Below are positions 27,301 through 33,761 of a stretch of 64,000 nt of DNA, one piece after another. The stretch is from assembly GCA_003170275.1 (NCBI GenBank), contig PNAM01000110.1, forward strand, positions 79,513 through 143,512, written 5' to 3'. A program made the position numbers and the translations under genes. The stretch's first letter is position 1, and every line of letters begins with the position of its first letter. The notes beneath the pieces were generated by a model. The model saw nothing but the letters and a program-made list of their open reading frames with translations, did not search any database and was not told the DNA's origin. This DNA is from Myxococcales bacterium (GTDB lineage: Bacteria > Myxococcota_A > Polyangia > Palsa-1104).

Positions 27301-30300
27301 GGCGCGCGCGACGGTGACTCGTCCGGCTGGACGGCGGAGAGCCACTCGATCGCGCCGCGGTAGCCGGCGAGCAGCGCGCGGTGACGCTCGTGCGCGAGCA
27401 CCACCTGCGCGCCGGAATGCTCGAGCATGTACAGCAGGCGCTCGGCGGGGTAGTCCGGATCGAGCGGCACGAAGGCGCCGCCTGCCTTGAGGATCGCGAG
27501 CACGCCGACGACCATCTCGATCGAGCGATCGGCGCAGATCCCCACGCGGGTCTCGGGACCCACGCCGAGCGCGACCAGACGATGCGCCAGCCGATCGGAG
27601 CGCTCATCGAGCTGGCGATAGCTCACGCGCGATTCGCCCATCTCCACCGCCACGACCTCCGGCGTGCGTGCTGCCTGCGCCGCGAAGAGCTGGTGGACCG
27701 GCGGCGGGGAGACGGCCGGTCGGGACGGGCGCCGCGGCGCGTGCAGCTCGAGCGCGCTGATTCGCGCGGCGGGCCGCGCCACCATCGTTTCGAGCAGCCG
27801 GCGGTATTGCGCCACCATCCGCTCGATCGTCGCCGGGTCGAACAGATCGCTGTCGTACTCGACGTAGCCCTGCACCTCGCCGTCGGTCACCTCCCAGATC
27901 CAGGACTGGTCGAACTTGGCGGTGCCGGCGCGCGGCGGCAGCGGCCCGACCTGCGCGCCCTCGAGCGTCAGCCGGCGGTGCGGCGTGTTCGAGAGCGAGA
28001 ACAGCAGCTGGAACAGCGGCGCGGACGCCAGCGAGCGCGGCGGGTTGAGCTCCTCGACCAGCTTCTCGAGCGGCAGATCCTGGTACTGGTAGGCGCCGAG
28101 CGCCGTCTCGCGCACGCGCGCCAGCAGCTCGCCGAGGGTCGGATCGCCCGAAAGATCGGTGCGCAGCGCCAGCGTGTTGTCGAAGAAACCGATCAGCCCT
28201 TCGAGCTCCGAGCGCGTGCGGTTGGCGATCGGCGTGCCGACCACCAGATCGCTCTGCCCGCTGTGCCGCTGCAGGAGCACATAGAAGCCCGCCAACAGGG
28301 TCATGAACAGCGTGCAGCCGTGCGCGCGCGACAGCTCGTCCAGCGCCTGTGCGAGCTCGTGCGGCAGCCGGCAGGAGACCAGCCCGCCTTCGTGCCGCTG
28401 CACCGGCGGCCGCGGCCGGTCCGACGGCAGCGCGAGCAGCGGCGGCGCGCCACGCAGGCGATCCCGCCAATATGCGAGCAGCCGCTCCGACCGCTCGCCG
28501 CGTAGCTCGTCCCGCTGCCAGCTCGCGAAGTCGGCGTACTGGATGGGCAGCTCGGGCAGCGCCGGCGCGGTTCCGCCGGTGAAGGCCCGGTACAGCGCGC
28601 CGAGCTCACGGTAGAGCACGCCGATCGACCACGCATCGGAGACGATGTGGTGCATCGTCAAGAGCAGCACGTGCTGGTCGGGCGCGAGCGAGAACAGGCG
28701 CGGGCGAAACAGCGGGCCGTGCTCGAGATCGAACGGGCGCCGCTCTTCCTCGGCGATCCGATCTTCGGCGCGCGCCGGATCGATCGGCTCCGCGATCAGC
28801 GCAGCGGGCAGCGCAGGGTGGACGCGGAGCTGCGGCTGGCCGTCGACGCTGTCGAAGGTGGTGCGCAGCGTCTCGTGGCGGCGGATGAGCGCCTCGAGGC
28901 TGCGCGACAGCGCGTCGACGTGCAGCGGACCGGCGATGCGGTTGGTGATGGCGACGTTGTAGGTGGCGCGGCCCGGCTCGAGCTGCTCGAGAAACCAGAG
29001 TCGCTGTTGCGCGTATGACAGCACGCCCGGCTGATCGCGCGCCGTCCGTTCAATCGGCAGCCGCGCGGGCTCGCTCGTGCGCGCGTCGGAGATCGCCTGC
29101 GCCAGGCCCGACACCGTCGGCGACTCGAAGACCGTGCGCAGCGGCAGCTCGACGCCGAACGCCTTCAGCACGCGGGCGGTCAGGCTGGTGGCGAGCAGCG
29201 AATTGCCGCCGAGGTGGAAGAAGTCATCGTCTCTCCCGACGCGCGGAAGCGCCAGCAGCTCGCCGATGATTCCCGCCACCAGCGCTTCGGCCGGCGTGCG
29301 AGGCCCGACGAAGACCTGCTCCTCCGGGGCCGGCAGCGCCAGCCGATCGAGCTTGCCCGACGGGGTCCTCGGCAAGGCGTCGAGCAGCACCAAGCGCGAC
29401 GGCACCAGGTACTCCGGCAGCCGCGCCCGCAACGCGCTGCGCAGCTCGTCGGTCCCGAGCGGTGCGCGAGTGACCACGTAGGCCACCAGGCTGCGCCCTC
29501 CCCTCTTGTCGACGGGCGCAATGACCGCCGCCTCCGATGCGCCCGCCGCGATCAGCGCCGCCTCGATCTCGCCGGTCTCGACGCGTAGCCCGCGCAGCTT
29601 GATCTGGCCGTCGATGCGGCCGACCAGCTCGAGCTCGCCATCCGGGCGCCAGCGCACGCGGTCGCCGGTGCGAAACAGGCGGGCGCCCGGCTCGCCGAAC
29701 GGATCGGGCACGAAGCGCGCGGCGGTCAGGCCGGGGCGACGGTGGTAGCCGCGGCCGACGCCGAGCCCGCCGACGTACAGCTCGCCCACCGCGCCGAGCG
29801 GCACCTGCCGCAAGCGATCGTCGAGCACGCGCAGCGGCTGGTTTGCCAGCGCGTGGCCGTAGGGCACGCTCGCCCACGACCGATCGGGCGCCACGATCTC
29901 GAACGCGTTGGAGGCGAACGAGCACTCGGCCGGCCCGCCCAGGTTCCACACGCGCGCGGCCGGCAGCACCGCGCACAGGCGAGACGGCAGCGTGACCGGC
30001 ATCGCCTCCCCGCCGAGCACGAGCATGCGCAGCGGCGAGGCGGCCAGCGCGGCGTGCTGCCCGTGGTCGAGGAGCGCCAGCAGCACCGACGGGACCGCGC
30101 TCATCACCGTGCAGCCGCGGTCGCGCACCGTGCGCGCAATGGCGGCGGGATCTCCCGCGCCGGCTGGCACGATCACCACCGCCGCGCCGGCTGCCAACGC
30201 GCCGAAGATCTCGAACACGCTGAAGTCGAAGTTGAACGACGCGATGGCGGAGAGCCGGTCTTGCGCGGTCAGCCCGAGGCGCTCGACCAGATCGTCCAGC

Positions 30301-32171
30301 GTGTTGACGATGCCTCGGTGGGTGACGACCACGCCTTTCGGGTCGCCGGTCGATCCCGAGGTGTAGATCACGTAGGCCGCTTGATCGGCCTGCACCGGGC
30401 GGAGCGCTGCGGGCGCGTCGGGATCGCCTTCGGCCGTCAGGCGGTCGAACGACAGGATGGTGGCGTCGAGCGCGGGCAGGCGCGACGCCAGCGCCGCGTC
30501 GGAGACGATCACGCGAAGCCCCGATTCGCGCGCCATGAACGCGAGTCGCGCCGCCGGATAGTCGGGATCGAGCGGCACCCACGCGCCACCCGCCTCAAGC
30601 ACCGCCAGCATCGCCGTCACCGCGCGCGCGCTGCGCTGCATGCACAGGCCCACGTGCGTCTCCGGGCCGACGCCATGCGCGCGAAGGTGACGGGCGAGCT
30701 GCGCGCTGCGCGTGCGAAGCGCGGCATAGCTGAGGTCGCCGTCGACGTCGACGACTGCGATCGCCTCGGGCGTGCGCGCGGCCTGCGCGAGGAACAGATC
30801 GTGGAGGCAACGCGGGTCGCGCGTGGGCGTGACGCACCCCGCCAGCTCGTCGAGGCGGCTCAGCTCGGCAGGAGCCAGCATCGACAGACCGGCCAGTGGT
30901 GCTTGCGGCGCATCGAGCGCCGCTTCGAGCAGGAGCGCGAAGTGCGCGAGCAGGCGATCGATGGTGGGCGCATCGAACAGGGCCGCGTCGTACACCGCGC
31001 ACAGGCGCGGCCCGTCGTCGAGCTCGAGCAGCACCACGCGCAGCTCGTGCATCGCGCGCTCCCAGAAGACGCCGCGTACGCGCTCGCAGCGCAGCCCGCC
31101 CGCACGACGCGCCGGGCTGCGCCAGTCTTCCACCTGGAACATCACCTGCGCGACCAGCCCGCGCGGCGCGCCCACTCGCTCGAACGGCACCTCCTGGTGC
31201 GCCAGCGCGCCGAGCAGCGCCGCGCGCACGCGCGCGTGCAGCGACGAGAACGTGTCGTCGTGGGCCACCTCGGCGCGCAGCGCGGCGACGTTGGTGAAGC
31301 AGCCGACCAGCGACTCGAGCTCGACCCGATCGCGGTTGGCCAGCGGCACGCTGAGGACCAACTCGTGCTGGCCGGTGTGACGCTCGAGCACGCCGGCGAG
31401 CGCCGTCAGCGCGGTCGCGTAGAGCGTGCTGTTGTGGCGCGAGGCAAACGTGCGTGCCCGCTGAATGAGATCGGCCGAGAGCGGCCGCTCGACGACCGCT
31501 CCCTCGAAGCGGCGGATCGGCGGGCGGGGATGATCGGTGGGCAGCGAGATCGGCTCGGGCGCAGGTCCGAGCTGCGCGCGAAAGTGCGCCACCCCGGCGG
31601 TGACGCGCGGCCCCGCCAGCGCCGCCTGCTCCCACGCCGCGTAGTCCGCGTAGTCGAGCTCGAGCGCGGGCAGCGACGGCGTCCGTCCGGCGGCGAGCGC
31701 GTCATAGGCGGCGAGCAGCTCGTCGGTGAGCAGCGCCTCGGACCAGCCGTCGACCGCAATGTGGTGCGCGGTGAAGAGCAGCAAGTGATCGTCCGGGCCG
31801 AGCACCACCAGCGCGGCGCGAAACAGCGGACCGTGTGCGAGCGCGAACGGACGTTGCGCTTCGCTCGCGATCGCCGCGCCCATTCCAGCCGGCGGCAACG
31901 GCAGCTCGACCGCCGTCACCGCGCCGGGCGGCTCGAGCGACGGCCGCGGCACCCCGTCCACCAGCGGGAACACCGTGCACAGCGCGTCGTGGCGTGCGAT
32001 CAGCGCCGTCAGCGCGCCGTCGAGCGCGCGCCGATCGAGCGGGCCGCGCAGCCGGAGCGCGAGCTGCGTCGGGTTCGACAGCCCGCCCATCATGCCGTCG
32101 AGCAGCCACAGGCTGTGCTGTGGCGACGAGAGCACGAGCGGCGCGCCGGGCTTCCGCCGGGAGATGGTCAC
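18369..32171 (-). CDS. giant NRPS: (C-A-T)x4 followed by a terminal C domain
   Basis: A 4600-residue nonribosomal peptide synthetase. Condensation motifs lie near residues 137 (HHIAVDG), 1175 (HHIVSDA), 2225 (HHLLTDG) and 3265 (HHIITDG). Adenylation cores lie near 607, 1640, 2692 (TSGTTGTPKG variant) and 3724. Carrier serines are S991, S2033, S3072 and S4123. The last about 430 residues are a fifth C domain with HHLLADH (near 4307) in place of HHxxxDG. There is no epimerase, methyltransferase, reductase or thioesterase domain. By-eye specificity codes, first nine positions: DFFSVGLFA, DAHIITHVA, DVRHFALLA and DFWSVGMVH; only the last is close to a known one (threonine). It starts 9 bases after the radical SAM gene and should receive the dipeptide from the upstream NRPS. 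Confidence 0.95.
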   Translation of the reverse strand: MTISRRKPGAPLVLSSPQHSLWLLDGMMGGLSNPTQLALRLRGPLDRRALDGALTALIARHDALCTVFPLVDGVPRPSLEPPGAVTAVELPLPPAGMGAAIASEAQRPFALAHGPLFRAALVVLGPDDHLLLFTAHHIAVDGWSEALLTDELLAAYDALAAGRTPSLPALELDYADYAAWEQAALAGPRVTAGVAHFRAQLGPAPEPISLPTDHPRPPIRRFEGAVVERPLSADLIQRARTFASRHNSTLYATALTALAGVLERHTGQHELVLSVPLANRDRVELESLVGCFTNVAALRAEVAHDDTFSSLHARVRAALLGALAHQEVPFERVGAPRGLVAQVMFQVEDWRSPARRAGGLRCERVRGVFWERAMHELRVVLLELDDGPRLCAVYDAALFDAPTIDRLLAHFALLLEAALDAPQAPLAGLSMLAPAELSRLDELAGCVTPTRDPRCLHDLFLAQAARTPEAIAVVDVDGDLSYAALRTRSAQLARHLRAHGVGPETHVGLCMQRSARAVTAMLAVLEAGGAWVPLDPDYPAARLAFMARESGLRVIVSDAALASRLPALDATILSFDRLTAEGDPDAPAALRPVQADQAAYVIYTSGSTGDPKGVVVTHRGIVNTLDDLVERLGLTAQDRLSAIASFNFDFSVFEIFGALAAGAAVVIVPAGAGDPAAIARTVRDRGCTVMSAVPSVLLALLDHGQHAALAASPLRMLVLGGEAMPVTLPSRLCAVLPAARVWNLGGPAECSFASNAFEIVAPDRSWASVPYGHALANQPLRVLDDRLRQVPLGAVGELYVGGLGVGRGYHRRPGLTAARFVPDPFGEPGARLFRTGDRVRWRPDGELELVGRIDGQIKLRGLRVETGEIEAALIAAGASEAAVIAPVDKRGGRSLVAYVVTRAPLGTDELRSALRARLPEYLVPSRLVLLDALPRTPSGKLDRLALPAPEEQVFVGPRTPAEALVAGIIGELLALPRVGRDDDFFHLGGNSLLATSLTARVLKAFGVELPLRTVFESPTVSGLAQAISDARTSEPARLPIERTARDQPGVLSYAQQRLWFLEQLEPGRATYNVAITNRIAGPLHVDALSRSLEALIRRHETLRTTFDSVDGQPQLRVHPALPAALIAEPIDPARAEDRIAEEERRPFDLEHGPLFRPRLFSLAPDQHVLLLTMHHIVSDAWSIGVLYRELGALYRAFTGGTAPALPELPIQYADFASWQRDELRGERSERLLAYWRDRLRGAPPLLALPSDRPRPPVQRHEGGLVSCRLPHELAQALDELSRAHGCTLFMTLLAGFYVLLQRHSGQSDLVVGTPIANRTRSELEGLIGFFDNTLALRTDLSGDPTLGELLARVRETALGAYQYQDLPLEKLVEELNPPRSLASAPLFQLLFSLSNTPHRRLTLEGAQVGPLPPRAGTAKFDQSWIWEVTDGEVQGYVEYDSDLFDPATIERMVAQYRRLLETMVARPAARISALELHAPRRPSRPAVSPPPVHQLFAAQAARTPEVVAVEMGESRVSYRQLDERSDRLAHRLVALGVGPETRVGICADRSIEMVVGVLAILKAGGAFVPLDPDYPAERLLYMLEHSGAQVVLAHERHRALLAGYRGAIEWLSAVQPDESPSRAPLPPRSHAESACYVIYTSGSTGRPKGVVVPHRVLATLCTWHNRTLLAGVRVLQLASLSFDASSHELFAALSSGGTVVLLSEDERREVPRLLALMAERRIEKAIVSASLLRQLAEHAEDRLPDLSRLRELIATAEPLQITARVRELFAALPHCRLANHYGPTETHVATAVTLPPEVARWPALPSIGQPIDGAQVHLLDRHGDPVPVGLPGELYLGGACVARGYLDQPGLTAARFVPDPFAGVPGARMYRTGDLARELPDGSIAFLGRNDDQLKVRGFRVEPGEIEVALARVSGVQAAAVIALADANGDNSLVAYVVSGPGFSTDGLRRELRAHLPDYLIPSRVVRLDALPVTPSGKVDRRALPAPESAPDGVPFVAPRSPVEELLAGIYARLLRLPHAGRDDHFFHLGGHSLLATSLVSRIRTLFAVELRVRTVFESPTVAELARRIVEARRRDPAPPPIEATRETGPAPLSFAQERIWFFEQLEPGTSVYHLAQVDRYRGPLDVATLEQAFHALIRRYEILRTSFPAVDGRPTQVIAEALAQPIRVDDLSALPPAERDARAATLVEEATTRPFDLARGPLLRAQVVKLGPDDHVLALTVHHLLTDGWSQQVMERELALHYRALARGAPASLPDQPLRYRDFARWQRRWLSGATLERQLGYWKQRLAGEQPPSLLAPDRAGTGHQGAAEVRTLAPAQAASLERLCAETGATHFMVLLAAFQLLLQRQSGQDDFLIGVPIANRNRVETEETIGCFVNTLPLRAELSGQPTFRELLARVRTAALEAYDHQDLPFEKLVDALQPKRQPSRNPLYDLLFNYVHAGTDGIELPGLDRRSFPSPPPQSKLALTLYAFDRDDGIVLSLVYRSALFSNERMRVLLDQYVHLLDQIVGAPDSPIDAFSLIEPSSSSRLPDPQAPLVEEDHPLVGERFLAVAAERPQQPAIRSAGSILTYGALSTRSVALARGLLARGLVKGDVVAVMGPRSAGVVAGMLGVFLSGGVLLTIDPEQPANRKRLLLREARARFLLSVGPPGLDDAPETIHLEPDGRSDLPSAAGRELPRLHGDDAAYVFFTSGTTGTPKGVLGSQKGIAHFTAWQRAHFAIGPGDRSAQLTALSFDVLLRDVFTPLTAGATLCLPERPPAGSEVLTWMEREGVTLLHTVPSLLRAWIADPPPGLTLASLRWIFSAGEPLTDVLVERFRGQFPRAGRIAVLYGPTETTLAKCCYEVPDDLAPGAQPAGFALPGTQALVLTEAGRQCGFGEPGEVVIRTPYGALGYLGAPFRLDGGCLTYRTGDRGRTRADGALEILGRLDDQIKIRGILVEPGEVEAALEAHPSVLAAAVGAWDDGSGDRRLAAYVVPREAALAPSELRRFLALTLPDPLVPSFFTSLAALPLLPNGKVDRRRLPAPAPSSEASYVAPRSATEVALAALWCEIIGVERVGVEDDFFALGGHSLLAPRLLARVTRRFEVELTLRDLFAAPTVAQQAEKIDAARGSRREQRPPAIIAQPRRALLSFGQRRLWLLSELDRSSPLYNIPLAIRLRGPLDVAALAERLRRIVERHETLRTTFAEGDDEPVQVIAAQARIDLPVTDLSALPETDRERALGAHLAAAVRRPFDLARGPLLSAELVRLGDGDHLLLCVMHHIITDGWSSALFLRELSHPATTALPIQYRDFAEWERGWLSGDEVARQLAYWEQQLAGCPELLPLPTDRPRPAVLDHQGARCPIELPAGLRSKLEALARSERATLFTVLLAAFQTLLHRLGAGDDVPVGAPVANRRPETEELIGFFLNTLVLRSDLSGDPSFRQLLGRVHEVVQAGFAHQDVPFDAVVERLRPPRDRSRSPLFQVMLVLHNLSAVVEDEAGLALEVLPVDGGTAKFDLTLAFTDHGGELGAFFEYRTALFDEATIARFGSHLATLLERIVADPDRAISRLPLHSAAERQRLLDQPCASFPTSTLHELFEAQAARTPDAIAVRAGDQELSYRALDRRANQLAHHLRAHGVVPETVVAICVERPLELVIGLVGILKAGGAYLPLDARDPQERLRFMLDDSRAPVLVTEEALLARLPAHGARLVVLDRDRAQIADRDAGAPAGGATAQNLCYVIYTSGSTGRPKGVLVGHDHVTRLFAATRVLFEFGPADVCTLFHSCAFDFSVWELWSALLYGGRLVMVPLAVRPSPEQLRQLLTDEQVTVLSLTPTMFRELDRVDRLSPAGAGQLALRLIVFGGESLDPASLTSWFERHGDQQPRLVNMYGITETTVHATYRPLRASDASAGRCSPIGVPLADLRIHVLDPHLEPSPLGVAGELYIGGAGVSRGYLHRPGLTASRFLADPHGPPGARLYRTGDLGRRLAGGELEHLGRADHQVKLRGFRIELGEIEAALDAHASVAASVVSLAGDADAEPRLVAWVAGVPGRTPEARELRLYLQRTLPGHMVPAAIEVLAELPRLPNGKIDRRALPHAGKPRSRDPVAPRSPVEELLVPVWEETLGVDRVGVHDDFFELGGNSLQAMRLMSRAREALGLAIPLGQLFETPTIAGLAEAVARTRFAAGEDDRVPPITRRRDDGSWPLSITQRSTPEGANPANATVLYAGSLDVDALSRSFLDITHRHEVLRAVFTRRDGERVQSILPAFSSLVVAEDLRGLPSRYDDAARLVREDGRPFELERGPLVRVRLVRLEDDRHLVAVAAHHLLADHESFAVMWKELAPLYRAHRAGETPRLPPLPFQYADFAAWQGSFLGSPAAATQRAFWERLLDGAPDLHLPTDRPRDASGEPRPGGRIMFSVPGPVRDSLCALGRRERATMSMLLFAGFALAMRDASKQTDFTLTTGNANRDRRGTEDLIGYFAQNWTLRVDLSDNPSVGELLARVRTQVLDAFGNSDVEPPAPRVAVRFNYQLGQAMALPGLTPASWPGARPNPPFVPKRERFDLFCSVANAPDELRGQLRYNGSLFFETTATALAARYVAILWAMASRPERRIEQLLEDL

Positions 32172-32180
32172 GGCCGGCCC

Positions 32181-33761
32181 TCAGGTCCCTCGCGCGAAGA
32201 TCGACGCGAGCTGGCCCACGGCATCGGCTTCCTGCTCCTCGAAGCCGGCCAGCACCATCGGCCTCGTGCGGCGCATGAACTCGCGCAGCTCGCCGAGCCG
32301 AATGCCGCGGCTCAGCAGGTAGAACGCGCCCCAGCAGCTGAGCGAGTAGCCGGGCATCAGCTCCGATCCGGTGACGCGCTCGCACATCTCGCGCGTCCAG
32401 CCCACCGCTTCGCGCCAGTCCATGCTCGGGTGGGACCAGGCCAGGCCGGCTCCTTCGATCCCGAGCTCCTTGGCGCGCGCGTGGATCGGCGAGACCACAT
32501 CGTGGAAGTAGAGCTGCGGGTAGAAGAACGACGGCCGCGCGCTCTCGAGCAGCTCGATCGAGCGCTCCACCGACTGGCGCGTCTCGCCGGGAAAGCCGAT
32601 GATCATCGACGCGTAGGTGAAAATGCCGCGCGCCTCGAGCTCGCGGATACCGTGCACGTAGGCGTCGACCTTGGCGAACTTGTTCATCGCCTTCAAGATG
32701 CGCTCGTCGCCCGACTCGATGCCGAGGAACACGCCCACGCAGCCGGACTGCTGCATGAGATCGAAGGTCTCGGTGTCGGCGTTCGAGCAGCGGAAGAACG
32801 ACATCCAGCGCAACGACAGCCGCTCGTCGATCATGCGGCGCAACAGCGCCTTGAAGCGCGGCAGCGGCACGTTGAAAGTATCGTCGACGAACACCACGTC
32901 GTGCACTCCCAGCCCGGCCAGCGCTCGCAGCTCGGCAATCACCGATTCGTTCTCGGCGATCACGTGCTCGCCGGCCAGCGTCGGGTAGTTGCAGAATGAG
33001 CAGGCAAACGGGCAGCTGCGCGCGGTGCGCAGGTACACCGTCTCGCCAATCGCGACGCGGTCGAAGCCCGACCAGTCGACCGGGTTGGCGTCGAGGTTGT
33101 TGCGCTCGATCGCGCGCGGCGTGCGCAGAAAGTCGCGTCCCGAGCGATAGACCAGGTTGGGCACGCCGCCGAGCGCACCGTCGCCGCCGTCGCGCAGCGC
33201 CCGCACCACCGCGGTGAGCGTCGACTCGCCCTGCGAATCGAACACGTAGACGTCCGCGCCAATGGTGGCGAAGACGTAGTCCTGGCTGGCGGCGTCGAAG
33301 TAGGAGCAGGTGTTGAAGACGAACGGCCCGCCCACCACGATCTTCGTCTCCGGGGAGCGCTGGCGCACGTAGGAGACGATCTCGGCGAGCGGCTCGGTCT
33401 CGATGTAGTAGGTGGTGGTGATCGCCACCGCGCGCACGCCCGCGTCGAGCAGCGCGTCGAGCCGCACCCGCTCGCCGCTGAACAGGTTGACCACCTCGGC
33501 GCGCAGCCCGCGCCGGCGCAGGAAGCTGGCCAGGTAGTGCGCGCCGAGGTGCGGCTGGGCGAAGACGTTGTAGTCGGTGCCGAGCGCGCGGTTGAGCAGC
33601 TCCATGTGGTGCAGCCGCTTGCCGCCGACCAGCACCGAGTTGAGCTTGAGGTCGGCGTAGCGGCCGTTGACCTCGGCGCCCTGCCGCACGCGCTGCATGA
33701 GCTCATCGAAGTCGCCGTCGTTGTGGCCGATGACGACGCAATCGAGCGCGGGGTTGGTCAC
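32181..33761 (-). CDS. cobalamin-binding radical SAM methyltransferase-like enzyme
   Basis: A 526-residue class B type radical SAM protein. The N-terminal half (about 1-200) resembles a B12-binding Rossmann fold (AVAITTTYY, KIVVGGPFVFNTCSYF). The radical SAM cluster is C250, C254, C257 (SCPFACSFCNY), followed by the barrel signs VVFVDDTFN and GVFLGIESGDERILKAMNK. The opening CVVIGHNDGDFDEL and the NLGAHYLA-like segment recall, from memory, PhpK-type P-methyltransferases and relatives found in peptide clusters. It would add methyl groups to unactivated carbon (or phosphorus). It lies between the two NRPS genes with a four-base overlap upstream, so it is surely part of the pathway. Confidence 0.87.
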   Translation of the reverse strand: MTNPALDCVVIGHNDGDFDELMQRVRQGAEVNGRYADLKLNSVLVGGKRLHHMELLNRALGTDYNVFAQPHLGAHYLASFLRRRGLRAEVVNLFSGERVRLDALLDAGVRAVAITTTYYIETEPLAEIVSYVRQRSPETKIVVGGPFVFNTCSYFDAASQDYVFATIGADVYVFDSQGESTLTAVVRALRDGGDGALGGVPNLVYRSGRDFLRTPRAIERNNLDANPVDWSGFDRVAIGETVYLRTARSCPFACSFCNYPTLAGEHVIAENESVIAELRALAGLGVHDVVFVDDTFNVPLPRFKALLRRMIDERLSLRWMSFFRCSNADTETFDLMQQSGCVGVFLGIESGDERILKAMNKFAKVDAYVHGIRELEARGIFTYASMIIGFPGETRQSVERSIELLESARPSFFYPQLYFHDVVSPIHARAKELGIEGAGLAWSHPSMDWREAVGWTREMCERVTGSELMPGYSLSCWGAFYLLSRGIRLGELREFMRRTRPMVLAGFEEQEADAVGQLASIFARGT

